Shown: positions 1 to 12,989 of the stretch, in pieces
Layout of the letters: the number at the start of each line of letters is the position of its first letter
Position numbering within the stretch: the first letter of the stretch is position 1
Origin: Lepeophtheirus salmonis
Lineage: Eukaryota > Arthropoda > Copepoda > Siphonostomatoida > Caligidae
Length of the DNA stretch: 64,000 nucleotides
NCBI RefSeq assembly: GCF_016086655.4
Contig: NC_052136.2
Coordinates: 56,536,492 to 56,600,491 of the forward strand
Direction: 5' to 3'
The notes under the pieces: generated by a model
Databases searched by the model: none
Told to the model about the DNA's origin: nothing
What the model saw: only the letters and a program-made list of their open reading frames with translations
Position numbers and translations under genes: made by a program

Positions 1-774
1 ATTGACTGACCATTAGGACACATTTCAAAGGGTCATGAATAAAATATAAACGTGCATTGGTTATATAATTTTTTTTTTTTAAATCTCCATATTTCAACCA
101 ATTTCATCATTTTTAATTATTCCTATGATAAATGACTCTTATTTTCTAAGAAGTATTATTTATTTTGAAACTTGTTTCTCTTGGAAGATCCTTAAGTTAT
201 AATTATTATTATCGCTTAAAATGGAGTTAAGAAGATTTAAGTGATTCAATGTAACATAACATGAGTCGATAAGCTAATAAACCCTTCTTAAATAGCTGAA
301 TATTTTTTAATGGCGTCAATATTACATAATAAGCTCAAAGAGTCCCCATATTGATTGTAAAGTTGATCATATACCTAGTTATGAAACAAAAAAAAGGACA
401 ATTGGTCAAAAAAAATATTGAAGAAAAAAACAAAACTATTGTACGTGGGTCATTTCAAAAGTATGTTCAAAGTAGTGTGGGGCGCTCTGGACTGAATAAC
501 CGAACTGAATATCCATCGGACTAAACTGAATGAATCGTTGGACCGATAAAAATTAGAAAAAAAAATACATGTGACGTCAAACAGCTTTTCAAAAAAATAA
601 TATATATGAATTATGATAATTCATTTTGTTGCTATTTCCAAATACGGGATTCCTATGTCTCCAAAAGCCGGTTGTATAATGTTAAAAAGCTTCTTTTTCG
701 TGTGTTCTACGTCTTCAGTCCGCAGACCGATGCAAGATTGAGTCACGTGACTAGGCTTATGGTCCGTAAAAGTA
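1..774. other. Intergenic, no gene seen
   Basis: AT-rich sequence. The stretch 478-560 (GGACCGATA, CATCGGACTAAACTG) is distantly like the GACCGAT repeat family. The 62-68 codon frames around 606-827 lie against the start of a repeat element and show no protein features. Confidence 0.5.
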
Positions 775-1342
775 GGGATTTGGAAAGAAAATAAACTTTT
801 CAAAAATTCCTTTTCCTGCGATGTCATCTTTAGGTAGCAAATCTAGTTCAAAGTTGGAAAGGAAATAAAAGTTATTTACTTCGTCAATAGAGATTAAAAT
901 ACAGCATTAATCCTTATTTTAAATTAATTAATGATTATAGCTAATATTCTAACCTATAAAAAAAATTTATAATTTTTTGCTGCAAAGGTAACATTTGCAG
1001 CAAAAACGAGAAAACATAAGAAAGTTTTGGTCTATTTTATTCAGGGAAAGTAAGATAATGATGCGCACCATACGCGGATCATCAAATTTCTCTAATTTTT
1101 TTTTCTTTTTTTGTCCCATAAAAAAACAACTTTGTATACACCTTTTATAGCTAAAAAAATGCTTATCAAAATTAATAGAAATGTATTCTCAATATATATA
1201 TTCACTAAGTGAAGAGTTTTTCCATCCTAAAAAGGACTTTGTAGGGCAATACAATTTTGTATAGGTAATTTTCATACCAATTGACAACTTTTCCACACTA
1301 ACCGTAATCAAAATCGAAAAAAGTTGAAGATCAAACCGCTCT
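775..1342. mobile_element. Long-TIR element, left end lost
   Basis: Shares the conserved segments of the 14939 family: GATGTCATCTTTAGGTAGCA near 820, a core with GATGCGCACCATACGCGGAT, then CATACCAATTGACAAC, GTAATCAAAATCGAAAAAAG and a terminal AAACCGCTCTA. The outer left TIR is not recognisable. Confidence 0.6.
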
Positions 1343-3535
1343 ATTTTTTATATCTCTTCCAAGATGGTCGGCGTCTAGAATGATTACATTATATCAAAGC
1401 CCAATACATGATGAGAGTGTTTTGTGGTTCTCAAAGGGGGTGGAGAGTTGTATAAAATTTTTGTTAAAATTGAAAATACATATTTAAAATTTGTCATAGA
1501 AATATAAACATGTCGTTTTCAAAAAAAGAAAAAAAAAGAAAGAAGTCTTGTAAAAAAAAATATGATCCAAACTTTTTGCTCAACATTCTATCAAAAATTG
1601 TGAAATTATAAAAGTTTTCAGTAATGGTGGTACTTGGAGATCCGGATTTTTCTTTTGAATAAAAGCAAGACATCTCTCTGAAGTTATCAGCTGAATAATT
1701 CCAAAATTTAATTGAAAAAAATTAAAAACTAACATTTTTATAGTTTAATTTAAAGTTGAAAAAATAAGTGACAACTATAAGTTTTCATAAATTAAACTAA
1801 GGCGTCGTTCATCAACCTATAAAAAAGGATTTCCGACTTAATATTTCTTTCCACAGGATTTAATGATCACTTTTGAAATATATATATTTCGAATCAACAT
1901 TGTACGGAAATAAATAATTTTCATGGAGTAATTTTTTTTTGATTACTCAATTGTTGTCTTTGACCTATTAAAAGTATCGAAATACTTTAAATCAATATTA
2001 ATCAAAAATGTGCAAAAACCGGATTGGATAGTATTAACAAATTAATGCATATTCGCATCAAGAACTATTAGATGAAGAAATAAGATAATAAAAAACTTCC
2101 TAGAAAAATACAATTTTGTTGACTTGTGCAACAGATTTAAAATAATAAAATTTAATTTTCTACCGTAACACAGTGGTTCCCGTAGTAGCGGTCTTGAGAT
2201 TATTTTCAAAAAGAAAAATATAATTAAATGGACATTACTTTGAGTCGCATCAATACTTAAATAATGACGAATTGTCATATATTGTATATGTATCTTTTAG
2301 ATCATTTAAAAAAATATTTCCAGAAGAAAGTGCTCCACAAACCCATCACTAGATACCTGCGCTTCTACAACTTTCATTTTTCATTTTTTTTAAAAAAAAA
2401 ACCTTGAAAATTTTTTTTTACTTCAATGACCTTTTTTTTTATTAAAGAAATGATAAGTTATTTTCTTTTCTATTAACCCTTTTTTTTAAAAAGAAATCCT
2501 TGATATGGGGAGGGGGATTATTTTTTTTGTAATATTTTTTTTTTAAATTTCTCTATTTGTGACGGGGGACTACAGCCCCTTCAGACCACCCCACAATGAT
2601 AAATGTAGGGATCGGACAATGTCTAGCCACATATTTTTAAGGGTCAAACACAAAAACTTTGTCACCCACTGCCATAAGACACTTACAATTGAGATATACG
2701 TGTATGTTGAAGTAAGTTTTTGTTTAAAATTTCTATAAAATATAAGTCACTAAAGATTTAAAAAAACAAAACATATCAGTTTTGATTAAATTCTGACTTA
2801 CATTTTCCTACCGAAATAGTATTTGTTGTGGTGCACATATAAAATCACAAAGAACTTGAACAAAAATGACCTTTATTAATAGTTATTCCCAAAATAAGTA
2901 GATCCTTACACTTTTCATCATTGCTCGCCACACTAGCTGTCAGAACATTGCATTGATTCAGTACTGGTTTGCTATCAATGTTAATATCCCTAGGTTAGTC
3001 AGGAATTATTTCCCTATTCTCATTGAAAATTTACAAATATGACCGATGACGTCATTGAGATTCCAAATACATGAATACAACGATAGAAAATAACTGAAAA
3101 AAACAAAATAAAGCGTTAATACATAAGGAATCCATATAAAAAATCAATTTATATTACTACATTTTTGACTTTTATGCTTACAATTTATACTAACAAATGT
3201 GTCAATTGACGTCATCATATAAAGAAAGAGATACTTACTTAATAAATATGTTTTTTTTTACCTCACGATTTTCTTACTGCTTAAACTTGTTCTAATCAAT
3301 ATACTTATAGACTCTAACTATCTTAGTTCAAATAACATTGATTGATATAATTTAAGGCGTATTGACACTACGTAATTTCATACTATTTATTTATACTACA
3401 AGTTTGCAAAGTGATTATTTTGGAAGAATCTATCATGGATATCAAGAGTCAAGGTTTTTCAAACTCGAAGATTTTTTTTTTTTTTTCATTCGCACTTGGC
3501 ACATTCATTTGTAGCCTCTAATGGTGATTTTGAGG
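1343..3535. other. Intergenic, repeat fragment only
   Basis: Apart from the G-rich fragment ending at 2600 I see long A and T runs and no coding signal. Confidence 0.5.
2385..2600. repeat. G-rich and A/T-rich fragment of the GGGGCGTCC family
   Basis: Ends with GGGGGACTACAGCCCCTTCA and GACCACCCC, close to the subterminal box of 17729-18091. The preceding 180 bp is T-run sequence. Only the end is recognisable. Confidence 0.4.
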
Positions 3536-4097
3536 CAACAGCAATGCGGGCTGAGGTCGAAGTGACTGTGTTCTCATAAGGCTTCAAGGTTAACATGGAT
3601 ACCTACCTGGACGTAGTAGATACCAAGGTGAAGCCTTGGATCGACATGGTTGCCCATGGGATGCCTTATATATGCCATATGGTCTTAGCTCCCTATCACA
3701 CCTCCAAAAAAGGTCTCAAATGGCTCCAAAACAATTTTGACAAATTCATCTCACCGATTTTTTGGCCACCAAACTCCCCGATCTGAATCTGATTGATTTT
3801 TTTTTGTGTTGGGTACAATCGAACGACAAACCAACCGAACACCATGCAGCACCAATAACGAGCTTATTAGTCGGATCAAGAATAATTCCAGGATTTGCCA
3901 AGGGACCAAGTGAGAAAGGTCTGCTTGCGCTTTTGGTCTTTTATAGAGACTATAATTGAGGCTGGAGAGTACTTAATTAAATAAAATAAATTATAATCTA
4001 GTAATCTTTCAGAATCTGGCTTATTTATTTAATCTCATAAATTGCGTTTGAAAAAAAAAATCATCCTTTTCGCGGTACAGATAGCTTGCGCACTCTG
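3536..4097 (+). pseudogene. Degenerate mariner transposase, C-terminal part
   Basis: Broken frames read DTYLDVVDTKVKPWID, APYHTSKKGLKWLQNNF, FWPPNSP, then QDLPRDQVRKVC, the C-terminal half of a mariner-type transposase. In an active enzyme the middle motif is QDxAPAHT; here the first part reads MVLAPYHT, so a catalytic Asp is lost. Stops follow at about 3784. The right end is probably near GCGCACTCTGTATA. Confidence 0.8.
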
Positions 4098-4963
4098 TAT
4101 ATATTTAAGCCAAAAAGATTAGTATACAACTAAATTATTGATTTAAAGATAACATATGTATGTGTCCTTCGAAAATGTTTTCCTTGCCCTAGATCTTTAA
4201 TGCGCTTGGGACATGAGATTATGGCATTTCAGTCTCTACATTTCACACGATATTCTTGTGTTCTTCACGTAGTGGCATACTACGAATTTGTATACTTATT
4301 ATGTACATATGTGATGACGACATAAGAGTCATTTTATTAAAAGCTCATTTGTTACACAATGTATGTATTTATTGTATGATATCTTTTCTAGATGTAATAA
4401 AATAATACGGATAGATTTGAAGAAGATATTTTGTGTCAATGCAAATTGTAAAGATTATGATTGAGTAAGGATTTATATCATGAACTCTATAAAAAGTTAC
4501 TTTTTAAGAGATTGCATACACAAGATTTTTGCAATTGACGGTATTATTAAAGATTATCCGCCTTGACACTTTTAAATAGCCCTTGGATTTTGTCTTATTT
4601 GTGTGTAATATATATTTTTTGAAGCATCAACAAATTTTTCTTTGAAGTATACTGTACACTATCAGGGTTATGTTTTGGATTTTTGTCACTTAGACATGTA
4701 TAGTAAGTAAATGTATATTTAATGTATATGTCCAGTTAGGGAATGTAAAAAAAGTTACAAATGTCACAAAATATCTGTTTTCAATATTTAAGAACAGAAT
4801 TTTTAGTTTGATATAATTCTATCATATTTTTATCATGATAAATATAAGGCTTTCCCATTTACTTGAAAATTGTCATTGAGCGGCATCCTGGAAAATAAAT
4901 GTTTAAATTTTGGGATACTGGGATACGGTAGTAAATGATAAATATAATGAAATTTCAGTATAT

Positions 4964-5936
4964 GGGGTCCCCGCTTATCGCAGTTTTTGAGAACAAGAAA
5001 AGACCGCATAATATAAAATTCGCCTTGTACGCCTACTTTTTTAGTTCTAAAACCTGTAAAATGGGAGAAATTATATTTTTAAATCCACTTTTTAGTATAT
5101 GTCTTTGTTTTTTAGTAGGGTTACGACAATAAAACATATTATTCAAAATCCTACATAGTATTAAAATAATTATAAAAACAATAATAAAAACGCATTTATT
5201 TCAAAAACTAAGACAGATAGAGACTTTAAACATAAAAAAAAAGTTGTTCAAAATGTTAATTTACGTACGTAAGGCTGGATTTAATTCTGATCAAACCAAA
5301 TTACCGGGCCCTAGGAGGGCAAGTTTGATTTTTTGCTTGTAAGATTATTTTTTTTATAAAAAAAGATCGATTCCCCGTCTTTCAAAGTTTTATTAAAGGT
5401 ATGAGTTGTCGATTCGAGAAAGAACCAAAAAATTAAAAATCAAAAAAAAAACGATTTATTGTACTGACATAAAGAAGGAAAACATATATTAAATACGAAT
5501 TAAAAAAGGGAATTAGGAAGAGGATGGGCGAGTTAATCTTAGTATGTATCTTCAATTTTCATTATGGTTGAAGAAGAAACATGACAATAAATACATCCCC
5601 TCAAATGGACAGAAAACAACAAAAAATGAGGTATAAAAGGAATATACAATATACATTTACCTATAGTAAATATAGGAACTAATATATAGTATATATAGGT
5701 TTGAATTTTAACATAAATAGGCTAGATATTAATAAAATATTTCAATTTATCATTGACTATCTTTAAGATAGCGTGTTTACGCGTATCTTAATAAATATTT
5801 TATTATAATTTATCATCATGATATTTAAAAAATGCAATATGAAGGGAATAACGAGCACTATACGAGAAGATATAACAATTCGAAACACCGCGTTATGCAC
5901 AATCCGCAGTGTTTAAAACCGCATTATGCGGGGACT
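4964..5936. mobile_element. Candidate TIR element, GTCCCCGC ends
   Basis: Left GGGGTCCCCGCTTATCGCAG and, on the opposite strand at the right end, AAGTCCCCGCATAATGCGG. Both ends are followed inward by further GCGG/CCGC-type words. The roughly 970 bp between holds no recognisable protein; the 65-codon frame at its left is not convincing. Borders approximate. Confidence 0.5.
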
Positions 5937-6254
5937 TCTTGTAATTCTTATTTGAAAAAATACTTAATTTTAAGTTAGACTTACCCATATTTCCTCAAAT
6001 TTCATTATCACTAATAGTGCGCAGATTTTTTTAAGAGCCTAAAGGTTCCAGCTTTTTAATTTCCGTAACCCGATCCGACCTGCAATAAAAAACTTAATTA
6101 GTAAGTGATGAGGGAGCTGGGAGTGGTATCATTGTCAAATACACGACCCAACATGAGTTCTAAAAGTAAAGTCCTGATAAGTCCTGGGAATATGAGATAC
6201 CGGGAGAGAAACCCTTGACCAGGGTTATTTAGTAGTGCACATTTTATTTTTTCA

Positions 6255-6702
6255 ATCTGGAATGACATTGGTGCAAAATCACGGAGGAGGACAATAAGAT
6301 ATATTATCTCTGAACAGAACCAGCTGAGACGGATGGAAAGAAAAAAAAGATTTTTTTGAAGGTGAATAAAAATACGGTCAATGTTTTCCTCTTTTCTGAT
6401 GAACTAAATTTTAACGGTTGATGCCACTGTGAATAAGCAGAACATCCACTACATCACAACCAACCTCCAGACAATGTCTCAGCTCCAGTGAGACATTTTT
6501 TCACAAAAAAAAAAATCCAGTGGCCAGCACTGGCGCATTCTGCCCTCCTATTTTTGTGGAGAGGAAGGAGCGGCACACTGCAAATATTTACATCGAAATC
6601 TTGATTAGAAAGTGTGAAAGGCCATTTAAAACTTTGGGGACAACTTTGTTTTTCCCAAGATGGAGCTCCGTTCCATTGAAGCTGTGCCACGTCTACCCTA
6701 GA
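6255..6702 (+). pseudogene. Degenerate mariner transposase (copy A)
   Basis: Frames read IISEQNQLRRMERKK, FSDELNFNG and, after a shift, PPIFVERKERHTANIYIEI and SQDGAPFH. These match in order the HTH linker, first-Asp and second-Asp blocks of mariner transposase. It is frameshifted and interrupted at 6703 by another mariner (copy B) at a TA dinucleotide. Confidence 0.75.
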
Positions 6703-6704
6703 TA

Positions 6705-7533
6705 CAGGGCGAGGACTCAAAAATTAGAATCCTCTTCGAGGCTGTTTAGCCTCAGTTCTAAAAATCTGACGATTTTGTACTTGGTACCATTCGAAAGAAC
6801 TGTCAAAAAGTTCCAATTTGATGTTATTTTGTGTGATCAAAAATTTCCGAGAAACAAGCGAAATGGTAGAGATTATGCACTCTCCTCCACGCACAAGATT
6901 TAATCTGACAAGAAGATCTTCACAGTGGACGCTGTTCTGAACAGGAGAAATAATCGTTTCTTGGGCGAATGAAAGAACTCGGGTTGAGGGAACCTTCAAG
7001 ACCAACCGGTCCAAACGTCCGACGGTAGTAAGATGCCTCCCTACTTCTACCAGGCTAACAAGAAAAACAATACAGACGTCTACTACAAGGTCCTCAGGTA
7101 CCATGTCATGCCATGGAGGAAGAGCACGTTCCCCAGGTACAACTAGTGCTTACCCCAAACGCCTCCCCGGCACTCGCGTCCAAGAATGTGTAGCACTTCT
7201 GCAGGAAGAACATGGCTGCCTTCTGGCCGGCAGGTTTCTGGCCTGCTTGAATCCCCTGGACTTATCACCCGAATGTCGATGCCCTGAAGGCAGTGGTCAT
7301 GGAGGAGTGGAACAACTTGTCCTTGGACTTCATCAGGCCAGTTCTGCTTTTGTTTGTCTCCGTATTGAAGCCATTATTCAGAATGGAAAGAGACATATTG
7401 AATAAAAATGATAGAGAATGGTTTTTTATTAACAACTTTTGCTGCAAAAGTTGGCCATACAAATGCACAAAATAAAAATTTGTAAAAGTGAAAATGGCTT
7501 TTAAAATTTTCAGATTTTTGAGTCATCGCCCTG
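6705..7533 (+). mobile_element. Mariner element (copy B) with TIRs, transposase dead
   Basis: CAGGGCGAGGACTCAAAAAT at the left and GATTTTTGAGTCATCGCCCTG at the right (first 20 bases given on each strand) are inverted. TA flanks both ends (6703-6704, 7534-7535). Inside are SDKKIFTVD, NRRNNRFLG, PPYFYQANKKNNTDVYYKVL, then AVVMEEWNNLSLDFIRPV and an IIQNGKRHIE end. The N-terminal DNA-binding part is missing and stops or shifts are present, so it is a non-functional 829-bp relic. Confidence 0.8.
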
Positions 7534-7535
7534 TA

Positions 7536-7720
7536 TACCGGGTGGGCCATTAAAATATGAACACTTTGAATTTTAAACTTCAGCAAGATATAATTTTAGA
7601 TGTGTGTCTGAGCCAAAGAATATATACATAAATAACTAAAAGAACAATACGGGCAGTTCTGATGAATTTGCAGCCTTCTGGTGTCGTGTATTAAAGACGT
7701 GAAATCCAGGTCAACAACTC
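7536..7720. mobile_element. Terminal fragment of mariner family C
   Basis: TACCGGGTGGGCCATTAAAA followed by TATGAACACTTTGAATTTTA matches the left end of the element at 30430 (TACCGAGTGATCTATCAAAA). It abuts copy B directly. Confidence 0.6.
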
Positions 7721-8959
7721 ATGAAATGAATAAGAAATAACTGCCTCAGTCTCTTGTTTATCATAGTTATAATTACTTATTAGTTAAGCAATATAATATT
7801 TTTTTTATATCTACATCTAAAAAAACGAAATACCTAGTTGCTGACCTATTGAATCATTGCTTTTAGGCTAAAAAATGCATAAATTCCTCCATATCTTCTA
7901 TAGAATCATTGTATACTTCTACGTATACGAACTAGCGTGTTCCATGAAACGACAGAATAATCGACCGAAGATCCAGTGATGAACAGTTCTAATCCAACAT
8001 CCATTGCCCCTTCATTAAAGTTCTTGAGTCTTTTTCTCCTTAGGTCAACTCAGATCATTAATTTTATAATTTTAATTTCAAATCCGTGCATTTCTACCAT
8101 TTAAATTTTGTATGTTTAATTTTATTTGATCATTCCAAATACTCATGTTTTTACCATTTTTATTTTTGTATTTCTTGCATTCTCACAATAAGTATTTCAT
8201 TTCATATAAACTCGAAGCAGATTCTAGGGGGAGTATTCTGGGATCTGTACCATCCGTTTATATTCCCATGTTTTATCTATGTAAGAACTTTATAATATAT
8301 ACATTAGTCTAGTCTAAATTCTAAAGGTGTTAACTTCCTTCACATATAATACAAAAATAACTCATCTCAATTACGATGATGTCAATTCAATTTATAAGGT
8401 GGACGTTGAGATGTATGTTCTATATGGATAATTATAAAACCTGGACACTTCAAGCCTCATCCCTGATTAGTGATTTCTTTAATACTTTTGAGTCTCTTTT
8501 GTGATTAGAAAACAAGTGGAAGATGATTATAGACTGTTAAAGATAATGTACCTCTTTTTTCTCGATAGTTTTGTGTGCATAGCATATTCTATTTAAAAAT
8601 AAGTGACTAAGTGTTTCATAAATATCAGTAACTTCTTAACTTTAATAGATTTCTATTGTAATATCTGAATATCGTTGCAATAAAAATTTCATTAAACATA
8701 ATAAATTAAAAGCAATACTTATTACATAATCCTTGAATAATGTCATAGATTACTAAAGAACAATTAATAAAAATGTTTATAAGAGCACTGTTTTAAAACT
8801 TATAACGAAATAAAAAAAAGTTTAATGCATAAATTTCAATACTTTACTACTGCATTAAGGTAAATATTTTTTTCTTCTTTTCTGTTACTCTCTCTTTCCT
8901 TCGACAGATGCGTTGCCCTTCCAGTTCTATATATGCATATATATATTCTATGGTTTGAG

Positions 8960-9995
8960 CTCTCTTAATAATTAATGTAGCTGCTCTTGGCGGCAATAAT
9001 GGCTTCCAGGTGACGGCAGAAGTACCAGAACCCGCTGCAGATGTAGTTCTCTGTCATGACGTCTTATTCCTGGCTGACAGTGGTTTTAAAAGCCTCCGTA
9101 TTTAAATGACAGACACTGCAGGCATTCACATTGACATCATCCGAATGGTGTTGTCGAGGAGGTTGGCATCAGGGCTGACGGAAAGCCAAAAGTTTTTTGG
9201 CCAGACTATACCATTACGGTCCCTTTTTTGAGGTCTGTACAGACTCACCATCCTGCTGAAAAACTACATTTCCATCATTATAGTTTCCTTGTACCTACGG
9301 CGAAAGGTTTTATTCCAAAGCAGTCACATAGTCGGACCCTGTGAGCCTGTACCTGACCGAGAACCACACAAAAGAGGGGTCTTGTCGTCTAGTCAAACCC
9401 CAAGAACATGGTGGAGGAATGGTGCTTTATTCTACTAAGTGTTCTCATTGATTCATCAATGTCTCCAAAGCATAAGTACCTGTTATTCTAACTGTTCCAT
9501 ACAGGGTTGACGGTCAAGGTCTTCACGTCACTGAAGATGATGCCCCGTTTGGCTTAGCCTTCTTGAGGTCCTTCAATAGAGTCTTACAACATAGGAGATG
9601 GAATTCTTTCATTGCTGGTGTAAAAAGGGATCTCTCCACCCACTTTTTTGATAGCTCTCTGGACAGTCTGGCTTGAACCCCAGATAGCTCTTGTATGGTC
9701 CATCATAGACTTGAGGGGATTGATCTGGGCTCTTTTTTTTATTTCCTCCGGGCCCAGTTTAATCTATTTTCTTCAACGTTTCGGACTTGCTGACGGTGTA
9801 GACAGTGGTCCAGGAGACACCCAACTGCTTGGAGTGCCCGAATGGAAATACATCGATCAGGTTCAAGAGTAATTTTCTCTACTTGTAAGTAAGTTAGAGA
9901 GCTCAGTTTTTTTTTTGTTTGTTATGTAAATAATTATTTATACTTTAATATATCGAAATATGAATTAATATCAAGCCCTTAACCTTAATCAATTT
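8960..9995 (-). pseudogene. Degenerate mariner family C, transposase on minus strand
   Basis: Reverse frames read QLGVSWTTVYTVS (HTH), KKVGGEIPFY, LLKDLKKAKPNGASSSVT, FSDVKTLTVNPVWNS, NNRYLCFG, STMFLGF, NVVFQQDGESVQTSKKG and, near 8965, FWYFCRHLEAIIAAKSSYIN then stop. The block order is complete from N to C, but several frameshifts and stops occur. The first catalytic Asp block is FSDVK; the second is QDGE. The family's A/T-rich terminal region extends to about 9995. Confidence 0.8.
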
Positions 9996-9999
9996 TGAA

Positions 10000-11232
10000 A
10001 AAAAATTGCTCACTTTGACCTTTTTGGAAAAAATAGCTCATTTTGTCTTCTTTTTTTTTTTTTGGAAAATTGCTTATATTTCTAAACTTTTATGAAATAA
10101 ATAGCGAAAGTCAGGATTCTAATTAGATTACACAACAGTTTTTTATGATATTTTTTTGACGAAAGATTCATTTAAAAAAATTCTTTTTCAATAGACTATC
10201 TTTTTGGAGGTAAAAATATGCATTTAATGCAACCAGGGTTATGAAAATATGATTGAATATGTGAGGGAGCCAGATTTTGACAACAATTAATTACAGGAAA
10301 ATCGGGCTTAAAATTGAGTTAATTAAATAATACCACTTGAATCTAGCAATAAAGGAGAAATAGTTACTTTTGCGCCAAATTGCGAAATCTTGATTTGTTG
10401 GTATTATAAAGCTAAATTTATCAATAAACTATGATAAATATATAACAACACTAATTACTTTAAAGTGTCATTATCAAATTTTATCTTTCTTTAAAGACAA
10501 ACTACTCAATTTGTATATTTTGGGCTCTCATTTTTTGAAATTTTAACACCACTCAAATATCCTAAGTGTACTAATAGCTCATTGGTGAGAGTACCCAGCA
10601 TTTCTCGGAGTTGTGATACGTCAACAATAGATATACAGACAAATTTTCCGTATTAGTATCGAATAACACTAGTAAATTCTTTATATTTCTATGTTCTTTC
10701 TTTAAGAGTTAAAGAATGATTATGACAAGGTTTGGAAAAGAAAAAAACACTTTTCAAACTGTCAACTTGCAAAAAATCAAACTGGCATTTTGGTAAAGTT
10801 TTGTATAACTCTAACTATCGTCATCCCAAACAGCGTAAATTAGACATTTAAAATTATTAAAAAAAATTTCTTTACTTACTTGCAACATTTTACATTCTTC
10901 TTCATCAAATTACAGCATGTTCAAAATCCCAATTAATGAATATGCTTATTCAAAAAACAAATATGAAATCAAAATATTGATAAAATTATAAAAAAAATTC
11001 ATATACTATTTTTATATTCTGTCGTTACCTTTTTTTGTATCTCGCTACCTTACCTTCTAAAGTAAACTAGAAAAACAGGCCAAAATGTAATATGTCGTCA
11101 GCCAATTCTTCCAATCTTTATAAATTTGATTAAATAATTGTTGGAACTCGTTCAAGGCACCTTAACAGAAGATACTTCTAACCCAGTCAATCAATGTTTA
11201 GACTCAAAGAAGTAGCAAAATATACATTTTTT
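10000..11232. other. Intergenic AT-rich DNA
   Basis: No gene. At 10585-10605 the words ACCCAGCATTTCTCGG resemble motifs at 29348 and 56806 (see findings). Confidence 0.5.
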
Positions 11233-11921
11233 GGGGGCGTCCCCAAGATTATATATATTTTTAGAGGGGTGGGCTTGGTTTTTGGAATTTTTTTACAAAA
11301 AAATATCCAAAAATTACATTTTTTAGGAAAAAAAAAGTTAAAATTAAATTTTTTGAAAAAACATTTCAAAAATCCATAGCTATTCTCAAAAAAATAAAAT
11401 TTTAAATTTTTTTTTCAAAATCCGGAGCTGTTAACAAAAACTGAATTTTTTTGGAAGAAATTTCTATATTAAATTTCCAAAATAAAACTTTTTTGAAAAA
11501 AATTTCATATATTAAAGCATTCTGAGATATATTTAAAAAATCTATAGCTATTTACTAAAAATTAAATTTTTGGATTTTTTTCAAAAATTCAGAATAAACT
11601 GAAATTTTATGGAAAAAATTTCAAAAACTAAATTTAAAATATAACATTTTTTGGAGGGATTTTTTTAAACTGGATAGCTTTTCACAGACAAGGTAATAAA
11701 AATTGTCAAAAAATTAAATAAATTATCAAATATTAAATTTTTCAGAGATAAATTTAAAAAATCTATAGCTATTCACGGACAACAACACTAAAATTTGAAT
11801 TTTGAAGTTAAATTTCAAATATTAAATATTCTAGTAAGAATCAAAAATTCCTTATTATTATTGTTATTTTTTTGGGGAAGGGGGGTTGAGGTGGGTACGG
11901 CTTTCTTCCTGCGGACGCCCC
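11233..11921. mobile_element. GGGGCGTCC-ended repeat element with internal A/T-rich array
   Basis: Left end GGGGGCGTCCCCAAGATTAT and right end CTGCGGACGCCCC are inverted copies of each other. The interior is a degenerate series of units containing AATCCATAGCTATTCAC plus A/T runs, period about 50-60 bp. Subterminal G-rich boxes occur at both ends. No coding potential: ORFs across it are low-complexity Phe/Lys strings. Superfamily unknown. Confidence 0.65.
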
Positions 11922-12989
11922 TAAGTTTACAACGAAATACTGTGTAATTTTGTTAATAAGGCATTCTTTATATTATACAATAAATATATATGTATATGGA
12001 TAAAATTATAATCTATATCGATAATATTCCTAGTGAACGAATACTATTAATTTACATAATATTGGGAATATATAGATATGTCATAATAATATCGCCCATA
12101 CAGCTGCTAATATAATTCCAAAAATAAAAAATAATATTTTTTATACTTACATATCTATGAAAATATATTACATATAATCCCTCAATCATGAAACTTTGAT
12201 CATGGTGAGCCATACGTAGAAAACACATTTTAATTTCCATTGAATAATTAATTGTTAAATTAGAGTTAAAAGTTATATTATTATTGTATAGTGTGTGTAT
12301 GTATATTATATAAAAGATCTAACACGACGATTTTAAATGTTTAAATAGACTGGAAACAAAAACATTTCCTCATAATTTGCAACTCCCTTAAAAGAATTAA
12401 TTAAATTGTTTTGAGTATGTTATTTAAGCCATAAATAATGTACTTTTCCTTTAGAAATAGATTTAACTCTCTTGACTCTTTCAAGAAGGTTTTGTGACTA
12501 AATCAAGCAAACAACCAATCAAGACAGCGATATTTTACTAAATGTTTCATTGAATCCCTCAACCTTTCTTCCAATAAGAGATATAAAAAGCCCAGAAATT
12601 ATATGGTAGCTACTTAGGGTAGTGTATGGTTCAGTTTCAGTCACTTAAAACAAGAGGTGTCCCTACCCCCCTTGAAAAAAATAATCATTATTGCCTCTTT
12701 TAACCTTAGTATTATTATTATGAACATTAAAAAAAAATGTGTTATAAACTTTAAATAACATACCACAACATATATGCATTAAAAAATTGTCTAGATGAGA
12801 AGTCCATTTTCTATTTACTTCAAATAAGTCCCAAATCGAAATTCGCGTAGTAAATTGTAACAAACTTTTTTGCGCTAATTTTGCAAAAAAAATAGTTAAT
12901 AGCATTTATTGGAATTGTAAAAGAAACAAAAGCCTACTAATATTTATTTTGAACTTGCAAAAACAAAAAAAGTTAGAAAGAATAATGTT

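Noticed and set aside
6724..7104. 126-codon minus-strand frame and the overlapping plus frame at 6520-6903
   Set aside because: Both lie over two mariner relics. The minus frame is antisense, and the plus frame crosses the insertion boundary between two elements.
11187..11379. 60-61 codon frames on both strands
   Set aside because: Phe/Lys-rich products of the A/T-rich internal repeat of a TIR element.
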